The position numbers and the translations under genes were made by a program. The notes beneath the pieces were generated by a model. It saw nothing but the letters and a program-made list of their open reading frames with translations, was not told where the DNA came from and did not search any database. Positions 35,738-44,389 of a stretch of DNA of 64,000 nucleotides are shown in pieces; the stretch's first letter is position 1; the number at the start of each line of letters is the position of its first letter. Source of the stretch: Phycisphaerales bacterium (lineage in GTDB: Bacteria; Planctomycetota; Phycisphaerae; Phycisphaerales; UBA1924); assembly GCA_020427635.1 (NCBI GenBank), contig JAGQOH010000002.1, forward strand, positions 1-64,000. Reading direction: 5' to 3'.

Positions 35738-36631
35738 CTACGAGCCCCGGGGGAAGGTCCAGGGCTTGCCCGGCGTGTAGCGCAGTGCCTTGTACAACTG
35801 TTCGCGGGATTGCATGGTGTTGAGGGAAGCGGAGACGTCGCCACTTGTTTTGAGTGATTCCAGGAAGCGTGCCACTTCGCCCATTGCGATTCTCAAAGTC
35901 GAGACGGGCCAGATGACGCAGTGGTAGCCCATCTTGGCGAACTGCTCGAGCGGCATGATCGGCGTCTTACCAAACTCGGTCATGTTCGCGAGCAGGTATG
36001 TGCGCGGGCTGTGCGTGCGGAGGCTGTCGGCGACGTTGGCAAAGTCGCCTTCGCTCTTGAGGCCTTCGGGGAAGATCATGTCAGCGCCGGCATCGATGTA
36101 CGCCTTGGCGCGCGCGACGCAGGCGTCAACGCCTTCGACACCCGCAGCATCCGTGCGCGCGCAGATGATGAAGTCATTGCCCATCGCATCGCGCGCCTTC
36201 GTCGCGAACTCAAGTTTCGCGATGAAGTCGTCCGCCGTGAGCAACGTCTTGCCATCCAGGTGGCCGCAGCGCTTGGGGAAGACCTGATCCTCCATGTGCA
36301 AACCCGCGGCCCCGGCCCGCGCATACTCATGGACTGTCCGCGCGAGCATCTCGCCCTCGCCAAAGCCAGTATCCGCATCAGCAATCACAGGCAGGTTCGA
36401 CGCTCGGCAGACCTGCTCGATGACGTTGCAGAACTCATTGAGCGTGACCAGGCCAATGTCGGGCACGCCGAAACTTGCCGAGACCGCCGCCCCAGAGACA
36501 TAGAGGCCTTCGAAGCCGGCGTCGGCGGCGATGCGCGCGACCATGCCGTTGAATGCGCCGGGCAGGCCCACCGTGTGATCGTTCATGAGGGCCCGCAGGC
36601 GCGCGCCGGGCGATGGATGAGGCGTCGTCAT
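35738..36631 (-). CDS. prpB: methylisocitrate lyase
   Basis: 297 residues from the ATG at 36631; the frame extends upstream without homology. Isocitrate lyase superfamily: ADADTGFG (84-91) holds metal-binding Asp residues, and KRCGH (120-124) is the catalytic-loop signature. MVARIAADAGFEGLYVSGAA and the C-terminal YTPGKPWTF also fit PrpB. It cleaves 2-methylisocitrate to pyruvate and succinate, the last step of propionate oxidation through the methylcitrate cycle. It lies between prpC and prpD. Confidence 0.92.
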   Translation of the reverse strand: MTTPHPSPGARLRALMNDHTVGLPGAFNGMVARIAADAGFEGLYVSGAAVSASFGVPDIGLVTLNEFCNVIEQVCRASNLPVIADADTGFGEGEMLARTVHEYARAGAAGLHMEDQVFPKRCGHLDGKTLLTADDFIAKLEFATKARDAMGNDFIICARTDAAGVEGVDACVARAKAYIDAGADMIFPEGLKSEGDFANVADSLRTHSPRTYLLANMTEFGKTPIMPLEQFAKMGYHCVIWPVSTLRIAMGEVARFLESLKTSGDVSASLNTMQSREQLYKALRYTPGKPWTFPRGS

Positions 36632-36670
36632 GGCCCCATGGTAGGGCTTCCCTATGATGCGGGCGACGCG

Positions 36671-36922
36671 ATGGATGAGCAGCAGATGCAATCTTCAAAG
36701 CGCGCGGGTTGGCGCTGGTTGGTGCTGTCGGGCGTGGCGGCAGGGGCGTTCTTCCTGCCGACTGCGATGGTGGGGGCGGCGCACGCGCTCAGCGCGATCA
36801 ATGCCAGTTCAACCGGCGCGATGAAGAAGGCGCGGCGGCATCACCGACTCGCCACGGCTTGGTGTGTCGTGTCCGCGCTGATAGGAATCGTCGTCGCTAT
36901 TCAAAGCGGCCACGTTCTATGA
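36671..36922 (+). CDS. small two-helix membrane protein (CD225-like?), 83 aa
   Basis: ATG at 36671, opposite in direction to the prp genes around it. Two hydrophobic helices (about 16-40 and 62-80) are joined by a basic loop (SSTGAMKKARRHHRLATAW). This layout, with Ser/Ala between the helices and a Lys/Arg-rich connection, recalls the CD225/dispanin family, but the match is loose. Its last 26 bases overlap the 3' end of prpD on the other strand. It would start 39 bp from the divergent prpB start. It could also be a chance frame. Confidence 0.45.
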   Translation: MDEQQMQSSKRAGWRWLVLSGVAAGAFFLPTAMVGAAHALSAINASSTGAMKKARRHHRLATAWCVVSALIGIVVAIQSGHVL

Positions 36923-38534
36923 ACGGCAACGTGTAAAGACTCTGAATATCGTCCGCTGACTTGGCGCTCAGGTTGCTCAGGCGCTGGATGCCCTGTTCGG
37001 GTTTCTCCATCGCGATGCGGCCCAGCATGTGGAACTTGTGATGCAAGATGTTCGCAAGGTCCGCGGTCGTATTGCGCGCGTGCCCCGCGGGATACATGAT
37101 GAAGCCCGAGCGGAAGAGGTTGCCGCCCGTGTCGGTGATGTCGACGGAGGTGGGGATGCCATCGGGGTATTTGCTGTCGTATTCGGCGCCGCCGTGGCGG
37201 AAGCGAATCTTGTTCATCAGGGAGCGCGTGAGCGGGTTGAAGATGGCGGTGTCGTCGACCTTGTAGTCGTAGGGCGAGAGCATGAGCGTCTTCCACATCA
37301 TGTCGTGCGCGCCGCCTGCGGTGTCGATGCCGCCCGCGGTTTCGCGCAGGTGCAGCGCCTTGCGGATGAGCGTGGCGACGATGTAGGCCATGGAGTGGTC
37401 AGCACTCTGGCGCGTGGTCGGGTTCATCTTGGCGGGGTTGCCGATGATGCCGAAGGCGGGTTCGTAGGCCGCGATTTCGATGCGCTCGATGTTCGCGCCG
37501 GTCTTGTCCTTGAGCAGTTCGGGATGTTTCGCGAGCAGGTTGATGATGCCCTGCAACGCGCCTGCGGACTGGTGCTCATAGAGGCCAAGCTTGAAGTGCA
37601 TGCCCATGACTGCGAAGTCGTCGCCCGTGTGCGCGAGCTGCAACTCGAAGGGCGATGGCGCCATCTCGGTCCAGCGTTCAGAGCCCGATGTCGTGGGCTC
37701 GAAGAAGCGGAAAATGGCTTCAGGATTGCGGAAGATGTCCTTGGGACCAACGAATCCACGCATAGCGCGCTTGGCGCTCAGCACGGCAACTTCGGAACTG
37801 ATCGCAGCCGAGGCGCCCTTGGAATCGGACAACTGCTTGCCGGCACGAATCGCGCGCCAGGGAATGTAGTGGGCGACAACCATGCCGATGGCGGATTCAA
37901 TCTGTTCTGCTGTGCCGCCATGGAGCGCGGTATAGACCGCAGCAGAAGCAATCGCACCATGCACAACGTGATCGATCTTGTAGGTCTTGAGGGAGAAGAC
38001 TTCCGCAAGGCGGCCGCGGATTTCATCAAGGCAGATCATCGCACGCAGCGCAGTCTTGCCATCGAGGCCCTTCTCCTGGCACGCTGCGATGACGACGGGA
38101 TAGAAATCGTTGTGCCCAAACTCGCCTGCGGTGTTGTTGAGGCGCGCGTTGAAGCCAAAATTGGTGCCGTTGGAGTCCCATTCGCGCACCGCGCTCGAGT
38201 TCGCGACAACCGCTTTCTCAGGCTTCACACGCGTCGGCGAACCAAAGACCGTCGCGCCCTTCTCATTCGCGCCTGCGGGATACCCAAGTGCTTCCTGGCG
38301 AAGCAGTGTCGGCGCGTTGGTGCCGAGCGCGAGGGCGGACAAGCCGCAGAACACAGAGTCAGTATGAAACTGCTCTGTTCGCTCAAGCACCGACCTGTCA
38401 GGGCCCGTGCCAAGCTTGCTTGCGAGAAAGTCGATGGCGTATTGCCCAATCCCCAGCGCCTGATTGGAATCTGGGGGAAGAATGACGTACTGATCTGTAG
38501 TCGTGGCAGCGGCAGCGGACGCGGTGGCGGTCAT
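36897..38534 (-). CDS. prpD: 2-methylcitrate dehydratase (MmgE/PrpD family)
   Basis: 545 residues, the longer PrpD type and not the 450-residue MmgE/IDS type. Recognisable are QYAIDFLASKLG, the region ending NDFYPVVIAACQE, EIRGRLAEVFSLKTYKIDHVVHG and LANILHHKFHMLG. It dehydrates 2-methylcitrate to 2-methyl-cis-aconitate in the cytoplasm. GGAGC lies 7 bases before the ATG. First gene of the prpD-prpB-prpC series, with a 265-bp gap to prpB that holds a small gene on the other strand. No PrpR-type regulator or prpE is in the window. Confidence 0.9.
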   Translation of the reverse strand: MTATASAAAATTTDQYVILPPDSNQALGIGQYAIDFLASKLGTGPDRSVLERTEQFHTDSVFCGLSALALGTNAPTLLRQEALGYPAGANEKGATVFGSPTRVKPEKAVVANSSAVREWDSNGTNFGFNARLNNTAGEFGHNDFYPVVIAACQEKGLDGKTALRAMICLDEIRGRLAEVFSLKTYKIDHVVHGAIASAAVYTALHGGTAEQIESAIGMVVAHYIPWRAIRAGKQLSDSKGASAAISSEVAVLSAKRAMRGFVGPKDIFRNPEAIFRFFEPTTSGSERWTEMAPSPFELQLAHTGDDFAVMGMHFKLGLYEHQSAGALQGIINLLAKHPELLKDKTGANIERIEIAAYEPAFGIIGNPAKMNPTTRQSADHSMAYIVATLIRKALHLRETAGGIDTAGGAHDMMWKTLMLSPYDYKVDDTAIFNPLTRSLMNKIRFRHGGAEYDSKYPDGIPTSVDITDTGGNLFRSGFIMYPAGHARNTTADLANILHHKFHMLGRIAMEKPEQGIQRLSNLSAKSADDIQSLYTLPFIERGRFE

Positions 38535-38732
38535 GTTCGGGCTCCGTTCAATACTGATGAACCGAATATGGTAGCAGCGCGTGCTCCAGGCCAGGTGGTG
38601 CGGTCTGCACTTGAGAAATCAGTCCACTTTCCTGCTTGGCCACCTCCGTGGATGCGGGTAGGTTTGACCAAGACAGGAGGCGCGCGGCTGCGTGCGGAAC
38701 GATGTTGTTGCGCCTGGGAAGGAGCATGAATC

Positions 38733-40574
38733 ATGGGAATCCTCGGACGAATGACGATTGGCGCGCTTGCCGTCATGGCGGCGACGCCCGCGTGGACGGT
38801 TGCGGCACCACTCACCAGCGACTTCACCTATCAGGGCCGACTCAGGCAGGCAGGCCTGCCGGTGAACACCAACGCCGATTTTAGGTTTGTCCTTTTCGAT
38901 GCTGAGGTCGGCGGAGTGCAGGTGAGCTCGCTGATCACGCGCGCGAATGTGCCAGTGCAAGGTGGCGTGTTCAATGTGCCACTAGACTTCGGATTCGATG
39001 TCTTCGATGGCCAGGAGCGTTGGCTCGTCGTGCAGGTGCGCGTCCCGGCGGGCGCCGGTGTTTACACAACGCTGAATCCGCGCCAGCCGTTAACCGCGAC
39101 ACCATATGCGATGCAGCCGCGCGGCTTCTTCGTGGATGGCGCGACGTTGAATGTCGGCATGGGGACAACGTCGCCGTCAGCCCGCCTTGATGTTGCCGAC
39201 GGATCGGGCGACTCGCAGGTGCAACTTGACTCCGTCGGTGGCGGCGGCGTGATTCGCACGCTCGCGCTCGGCACAGTGACCTCAGATACGCGGACCGTGG
39301 CTGGCGCATTCACGAGCTACAACGACACTTCTGGCGCTTTGCTCAATCAATTGGGCGTCGCCTCGGCGGGCAACGGATTCTTCAATGTCCGCAACGGAAA
39401 TGGCTTGTCCACGCTCGTCGGCATTGGCGGCGTCGGCAGCGACGGGCCAACCCTGTCACTGCGCAATGGCAGCGGCGCCACCCGATTCTTGATGCTCGGC
39501 GAAGGCACGCTCGCCGGCGCCGAACTGCAGATGTTCAGCGCAGAGGGTGTCCAGACGATCGGGCTGCTGGGCGACGACAGCACGGGCGGCGCGTTTGAGA
39601 TGTTCAACGATCTCGGCGTGCAAACCGTATCGATCGATGGCGATTCGGTGAGCGGGGCGTTCATGAGCCTACGCAACGACGCAGGCAGCACGAGAGTGTC
39701 TCTTGACGGTGACAACGCCGACGGAGGCTCGATCCTGCTTTCTGCTGCTGATGGCAGCAGCACGGTGTTCCTGGATGGCGAGTCAAACGCCGCGGGCGTC
39801 ATCGAAGTACGCAACAATGTGAGCGCGACGCGCGTCGTCATCGATGGCGAAGAGACTGGCACTCTTGGCGGGTTCATCGACGTGCGCGATGAGACTGGCG
39901 CTAGCGCTATCCGACTCCGCGGCGAAGAGTTCGCAGGAGGCGGGAACGGAGCAGTGTTCGAAATGGATGCCGAGGACGGCACCGAGGTCATCGAGATCGA
40001 CTCCGGTGGTTCCGCCGGCGGCGCGTTCCTCTACGTCGATGGTTCGGTCTCCGCCGATGTCAAGAATGCAGTCGTGCGCACGTCGCCCAACACGCGGCAC
40101 CTCATGTACTGCGTTGAGGGGCCTGAGCTGGTCTTCGAAGATGTCGGGTCTGGGCAACTGATCAATGGCATCGCCGAGGTCAAGATCGATCCGCTCTTGC
40201 GTTCGGTCATGACCATCAACGAGCGGTACCCGATGCGCGTGCTGGTCACGCTGACCGGCGACTGCAATGGCGTGTTCGTCATCAAGGGGACGGAAGGCTT
40301 CATCGTGAAGGAACTCATGAACGGGCGCTCAAACGCGACCTTTGACTACAAAGTCATCGCGAAGCGCGCCGGGCATGAATTGAAGCGCATGGAGCCGTTC
40401 TTCGGGCCCGGACAAGAGCAGTGGCCCGATGTCGACCGTCATGTGCCGCACGAGCACCTGGGCGATCCGACGGATGGCGCCGCGGTGCGCAATGAACCGG
40501 TCAAGCGCGCCAAGATCGCGGAGCAAGCAGGTCCGGAGGATGCAGCGGCGAGTGGCGAATCGCTCGACGATTGA
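38733..40574 (+). CDS. secreted protein with 23-residue tandem repeats
   Basis: 613 residues. The signal peptide (about 1-24) precedes FTYQGRLRQAGLPVNTNADF, a domain start often seen in planctomycete exported proteins. Residues about 256-437 hold about eight 23-residue repeats of the form G-D/E-x-x-x-G-G-x-hydrophobic...-G-x-x-T/S-hydrophobic-D, likely a beta-helix or beta-roll. The C-terminal module (ELVFEDVGSGQLINGIAEV, then GFIVKELMNGRSNATFDYKV) resembles the end of tail-fibre-like proteins. A 40-residue charged tail follows. Probably a cell-surface adhesin or fibre. A strong terminator lies 30 bp after the stop. Confidence 0.75.
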   Translation: MGILGRMTIGALAVMAATPAWTVAAPLTSDFTYQGRLRQAGLPVNTNADFRFVLFDAEVGGVQVSSLITRANVPVQGGVFNVPLDFGFDVFDGQERWLVVQVRVPAGAGVYTTLNPRQPLTATPYAMQPRGFFVDGATLNVGMGTTSPSARLDVADGSGDSQVQLDSVGGGGVIRTLALGTVTSDTRTVAGAFTSYNDTSGALLNQLGVASAGNGFFNVRNGNGLSTLVGIGGVGSDGPTLSLRNGSGATRFLMLGEGTLAGAELQMFSAEGVQTIGLLGDDSTGGAFEMFNDLGVQTVSIDGDSVSGAFMSLRNDAGSTRVSLDGDNADGGSILLSAADGSSTVFLDGESNAAGVIEVRNNVSATRVVIDGEETGTLGGFIDVRDETGASAIRLRGEEFAGGGNGAVFEMDAEDGTEVIEIDSGGSAGGAFLYVDGSVSADVKNAVVRTSPNTRHLMYCVEGPELVFEDVGSGQLINGIAEVKIDPLLRSVMTINERYPMRVLVTLTGDCNGVFVIKGTEGFIVKELMNGRSNATFDYKVIAKRAGHELKRMEPFFGPGQEQWPDVDRHVPHEHLGDPTDGAAVRNEPVKRAKIAEQAGPEDAAASGESLDD

Positions 40575-40603
40575 CATGATGGCCAATTGGTTCTTCTCAG
40601 TAG

Positions 40604-40633
40604 GCGGGGTGTGCACAATGCGCCCCGCTTTTT
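40604..40633 (+). terminator. Rho-independent terminator of the secreted repeat protein
   Basis: GCGGGG-(13 bases)-CCCCGC followed directly by TTTTT, 30 bp past the stop at 40574. It also lies just outside the 3' end of the converging hydrolase gene (stop at 40646). Confidence 0.75.
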
Positions 40634-40645
40634 CTTTGCGCACAC

Positions 40646-41695
40646 TCAGTTGCTGGCGAAGTGCTCCGTCATCCAGTCACCAATGCATTGGACGGCCGCA
40701 GGATCGATGGGCCCTGTGAGATCGCCAACCTGACGCCCAAGCTGGTGATTGAGATCGGGGAGGACCACAAGCTCAAGTCTTGTGATTGCCCCGGTGTGCT
40801 TCAGGAAGTCGAGCGCAGGCGCATGCACGGCCGTCGGGTCCAGGTTGCCGTAGATGGCCAGCTTTGGCACTTTCAGAATGCGCAGCAGTCTGACAGGTGT
40901 TATGTCGCCCTCGAAATCGGCGGGGATGTCTTTATCAATATGCAACATGCCAAACTTGTAGGCCGCGATATCTCCGATGCCGGCTTCTTCCCAATCCTGC
41001 ACCGTGCCATCCTTGTCAAAGTCGTACAGTGCGAGGTGTCTTTCTTCGGACCATTCCGTGGGCTTGCCGAGCAGTGCATTCGCCTTTTGCGTCGCTCGGA
41101 TGCTTTGTTCGATCATCTTGCTTGGCGCCATGAAATGAAGAGAGACGTACGCGCCCGACAGCATCGCAATCCCCGCCGTTGACGCATCCGCAATCTGGCA
41201 TGCCCGCGCAGCGCCAAGCGAATGCCCAAGCAGAACGATGCGGTTGGCTTTGACACCATCGAGTGTGCATGCGTGGGCGACTGCTGCTTGAGAGAGCTCT
41301 CGCAGTTGACGGTACGTTGCGCCGCGGGCCAGGGCTGGATTGGCCAGTCCAGTCGCATCATCGCTCGGAATCGAGCTCCACTGAAAGACCCGGAATCCGC
41401 GCTTCACGAGCTCGGCGGTGATCGTGTCCGCATCGTGATAGTCAACACCGTCGATTGTGACGTTGACGTGCGAGCCTTCGATGTCGTAGCTCGCGGGCGT
41501 CGTCCAATGTTCATCAAAGGCGAAGCCGCCGCCAAGCATGATGACGGTGACATCGCTTGTCGGCTCCTTCGGTGTCGTCAGGCGGGTCGCAAACTCCTGG
41601 CCGTTCCAGTGAAGTGTTGTAGCGGTCACGTCGGGGCTGCGCTCGCACGCAGCAAGCACCGGAACAACGAGGAGCAGAAGCAGCATCCGATTCAT
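40646..41695 (-). CDS. alpha/beta-hydrolase-like lipoprotein
   Basis: 349 residues from the ATG at 41695. The signal peptide ends in a lipobox (LVVPVLAAC, Cys about 17). The mature part is an alpha/beta hydrolase: VTVIMLGGGFAFDEHW (possible oxyanion region), the nucleophile elbow LLGHSLGAARA with catalytic Ser, and a late VLPDLNHQLG giving the His. An Asp would be expected near YGNLDPTAV. So a lipid-anchored serine hydrolase of unknown substrate. Its ATG overlaps the stop of the CPBP gene upstream (ATGA). Confidence 0.8.
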   Translation of the reverse strand: MNRMLLLLLVVPVLAACERSPDVTATTLHWNGQEFATRLTTPKEPTSDVTVIMLGGGFAFDEHWTTPASYDIEGSHVNVTIDGVDYHDADTITAELVKRGFRVFQWSSIPSDDATGLANPALARGATYRQLRELSQAAVAHACTLDGVKANRIVLLGHSLGAARACQIADASTAGIAMLSGAYVSLHFMAPSKMIEQSIRATQKANALLGKPTEWSEERHLALYDFDKDGTVQDWEEAGIGDIAAYKFGMLHIDKDIPADFEGDITPVRLLRILKVPKLAIYGNLDPTAVHAPALDFLKHTGAITRLELVVLPDLNHQLGRQVGDLTGPIDPAAVQCIGDWMTEHFASN

Positions 41696-42426
41696 CCCGC
41701 CACCACCCGCGATGCCCCCGCGTAAAACAGACTTCCCAGCCCAATGGTCCACACCCAGTCGCCAAACAGCGAATGCTCGAGCCACGCCGCGGCCGTCGAG
41801 CGCGATCGATGATATGTCCACGCCATGAGCAGGCCGCCCACGAACGTAAGCGCGACGGACAACTCGGCATCCCAGGCAATGCGCGGGTTATCGAAGAGGT
41901 GGTGCGCCCAGCCGAACGCCGCGGCGGACGCGAAGATCATCATCGCCGGATGCCGAAACACACACGCATACCGATGGAAGAAGAACGTGCGGTAGATCAG
42001 TTCCTGTGGATACACACTGAAGATCGGATAGGCGGTCATCACGATCGCGTAGAAGGCTGGGTTGCGCCGCGGAAAGCCAAACAGCCCGATGCGACCTTGA
42101 AACTGCAGCCACGTGGAGAGCCACCACGTCAAGCCAATAAGTCCGATTGCACCCAGTGCGAACGTCGAAAGCATGAACCGCAACTCGCGCTTGGCGCCTG
42201 CAATGTTCACGAAGCGCCTGCGTTCAAAGGTCGGATCGCGCCAGAGGACAAACAGAAGAATCGCACAGCCAAGAATCAGACCCGGGATGATCCCGACACG
42301 GACCACGCCAAATACAACCGGGAGCGCCCCATAGAGGCCGGCGAACTCGACGATGCGCATCGCAACGAGGCGCCTGGACACGGGCGAAGGGCAAGCGCCA
42401 GCCAAGTTGGTCGCATGAGTCGACAT
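41692..42426 (-). CDS. CPBP-family intramembrane protease-like protein
   Basis: 244 residues from the ATG at 42426. About six hydrophobic segments. The Abi/CPBP motifs are recognisable: YPQELIYRTFFFHRY (motif 1; the usual Glu-Glu-x3-Arg is Gln141-Glu142-x3-Arg146), FGWAHHLF (motif 2, about 171-178) and LEHSLFGDW (motif 3, His218). CPBP proteases are glutamic or metal-dependent intramembrane enzymes related to CAAX prenyl proteases. Loss of the first Glu may reduce activity or alter it. Translationally coupled to the lipoprotein hydrolase downstream. Confidence 0.8.
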   Translation of the reverse strand: MSTHATNLAGACPSPVSRRLVAMRIVEFAGLYGALPVVFGVVRVGIIPGLILGCAILLFVLWRDPTFERRRFVNIAGAKRELRFMLSTFALGAIGLIGLTWWLSTWLQFQGRIGLFGFPRRNPAFYAIVMTAYPIFSVYPQELIYRTFFFHRYACVFRHPAMMIFASAAAFGWAHHLFDNPRIAWDAELSVALTFVGGLLMAWTYHRSRSTAAAWLEHSLFGDWVWTIGLGSLFYAGASRVVAG

Positions 42427-42569
42427 CGTGGTGGATGGTAATAGGGGATCTTTCCTCGAAGGTCCCGGCGGGTGCGGGCGGCTGCTACCATGTCGCCCCG
42501 CGCGGGCCATTGCCGCCTCGATGGACCGCGTTCTTCATCATTGGACCACTTGCCTGAACGGAGCAACCC

Positions 42570-43787
42570 ATGTCCGCTGCCGCCACCACCCCCGTGATTC
42601 TCTCCGCCAAGCGCACGCCCATCGGCCGATTCTTTGGCGGGCTGTCGAACGTGCCCGCCGTCAAGCTCGGGGCCTATGCGATTCGTGCGGCGCTGGATGA
42701 AGTCGGGGCGCTCAAAGGCGATGCCGCCGGCAAGCACGTCGACGAGTGCATCATGGGCCATGTCATTCAGGCTGGCTGCGGACAGAACCCCGCGCGCCAG
42801 GCGGGGCTCGGCGCGGGCCTGCCCGATTCGCTCAACGCGCAAACAATCAACAAGGTCTGCGGCAGCGGCCTGCAAGCCGTCATGCTCGCGGCTCAGTCCA
42901 TCAGAGCGGGCGACAACCAACTCGTCGTCGCGGGCGGCCAAGAGAACATGACCATGGCGCCGCACTTCGTGCATGCGCGCAACGGCATCAAGTTTGGCGA
43001 AGCGCCGCTGAAGGACGCTATGGCGCACGATGGCCTGTTCTGCGCATTTGAGCAGTGCATGATGGGCAACAGTGCCGACTGGGTGGCCAATGAATACAAG
43101 ATCACGCGCGAGGAGCAGGACGCCTTCGCAGCCGATAGCCAGCAGAAGGCGGGCAAGGCCCAGGCAGCGGGCTGGTTTGACAGGGAGATCGTCGCGCTCA
43201 CGGGCGAGCAGGTTGGCAATCGCAAGGTCCCCGGACCCGAAGGTGGCGTGAGTAAGGACGAAGGCATCCGGGGCGATTCGACCGCCGAGGGACTGGGCAA
43301 ACTGCGCGCAGCGTTCACAAAGGACGGTACCGTCACCGCGGGCAATGCCTCCACAATCAATGACGGCGGCGCTGCGGTCGTCGTCGCGTCGCTCGCGAAG
43401 GCCGAGGCACTCGGTGCCAAGCCCATTGCGCGCATCGTCGCCTATCACACTTCGGGTGTGAAGCCGCAGGCAATCTTCACAGCCCCGGCCCTTGCCGTGC
43501 CGGCCGTGATTGAGAAAGCCGGGCTCAAGATGAGCGACATCGATCTCTTCGAACTCAACGAAGCGTTCGCTGCGCAGAGTTTGCAGAACATTAAGGCCGC
43601 GGGCGTGCCGGCGGAAAAATGCAACGTCGCGGGCGGCGCGATCGCCCTGGGCCATCCGATCGGCGCGTCGGGCGCGCGTGTGCTTGTGACCCTGCTGCAC
43701 AACATGATGCGGCTCGACGCCAAGCGGGGCCTGGCGGCCCTCTGTTTGGGGGGTGGCAACGCCGTGGCGATGATCGTCGAGCGATAA
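42570..43787 (+). CDS. acetyl-CoA acetyltransferase (thiolase)
   Basis: 405 residues. Thiolase catalytic residues are all present: Cys97 in NKVCGSGLQAV, His in GGAIALGHPIGASG, and Cys392 in ALCLGGGNAVAM. The Asn-Glu-Ala-Phe-Ala loop is seen as FELNEAFAAQSL. Biosynthetic (class II) or degradative acetoacetyl-CoA thiolases both fit. With the downstream 3-hydroxyacyl-CoA dehydrogenase it suggests conversion between acetyl-CoA and 3-hydroxybutyryl-CoA, or the last step of beta-oxidation. Ribosome binding site GGAGC upstream. Cotranscribed with the globin gene, which starts 74 bp downstream. Confidence 0.95.
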   Translation: MSAAATTPVILSAKRTPIGRFFGGLSNVPAVKLGAYAIRAALDEVGALKGDAAGKHVDECIMGHVIQAGCGQNPARQAGLGAGLPDSLNAQTINKVCGSGLQAVMLAAQSIRAGDNQLVVAGGQENMTMAPHFVHARNGIKFGEAPLKDAMAHDGLFCAFEQCMMGNSADWVANEYKITREEQDAFAADSQQKAGKAQAAGWFDREIVALTGEQVGNRKVPGPEGGVSKDEGIRGDSTAEGLGKLRAAFTKDGTVTAGNASTINDGGAAVVVASLAKAEALGAKPIARIVAYHTSGVKPQAIFTAPALAVPAVIEKAGLKMSDIDLFELNEAFAAQSLQNIKAAGVPAEKCNVAGGAIALGHPIGASGARVLVTLLHNMMRLDAKRGLAALCLGGGNAVAMIVER

Positions 43788-43861
43788 ACAGGTTCAGCGA
43801 TGCCTGCGGGAAGCCGAAGTGGTGGACTCGGGCCTATCCGGTCCCCCATGGAGGCTTTCAC

Positions 43862-44293
43862 ATGAACACGCAGCAGATGGACCTGATTGAGTCCAGCTTC
43901 AACGCCCTGTCGGGTCAGGCGCACGCCATTGTGGCGCGGTTCTACGAGTTGCTCTTCTCGGAGCATCCGGAGCTTCGCTCGATCTTTCCGGCAGACCTGA
44001 CCGAGCAGCGCAAGCACCTCGTCGGTGCCATTGGTCTCGTCGTGAAGAACGTGCGCGATCTCGAGAAGATTGAACCGGGCCTGGAAGAGATGGGTGCCCG
44101 GCACGTTGGCTATGGCGCCAAGCCGGAGCACTATGGCGTCGTGGCGAGCACACTCATCGCTTCGCTCAAAGAATTCGCGGGCGACCTCTGGACGCCTGAG
44201 ATTGAACACGCGTGGAGCCAGGCGCTGAATGCCGTTGCTACGGTCATGTTGCACGGCGCCGAGAGAGCCGGAACATCGCGCAAGGCCGCCTGA
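43862..44293 (+). CDS. single-domain globin (flavohemoglobin-like)
   Basis: 143 residues from the ATG at 43862 (GGAGG 7 bases upstream). Globin landmarks: Tyr29 at B10 (VARFYELLF), Phe42 at CD1 (LRSIFP), and proximal His81 (ARHVGYGAKPEHY), followed by the GVVASTLIASLKEF helix. The sequence resembles the globin half of flavohemoglobin without the reductase domain. It would bind O2 or NO in the cytoplasm; Tyr B10 is consistent with NO or O2 chemistry. Placed between thiolase and 3-hydroxybutyryl-CoA dehydrogenase genes, an odd location with no obvious metabolic link. Confidence 0.9.
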   Translation: MNTQQMDLIESSFNALSGQAHAIVARFYELLFSEHPELRSIFPADLTEQRKHLVGAIGLVVKNVRDLEKIEPGLEEMGARHVGYGAKPEHYGVVASTLIASLKEFAGDLWTPEIEHAWSQALNAVATVMLHGAERAGTSRKAA

Positions 44294-44338
44294 TTTCGGC
44301 GCGCGTCCGCGCTCACATCATCCGGTATCATTGGACCC

Positions 44339-44375
44339 CCGCCCGGCGCCGCTCGCCGCGGGCGGCTTTGCTTTT
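44339..44375 (+). terminator. Rho-independent terminator after the globin gene
   Basis: CCGCCC and GGGCGG enclose an inner GGCG-CCGCT-CGCC stem, followed by CTTTGCTTTT. It lies 46 bp past the globin stop and 15 bp before the next start codon, so it may also act as an attenuator for the dehydrogenase gene. Confidence 0.55.
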
Positions 44376-44389
44376 GGCAGGGGGATCCG

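Noticed and set aside
42276-43700. 474-codon minus-strand frame opposite thiolase
   Set aside because: The thiolase has all catalytic residues; the antisense frame has none recognisable.
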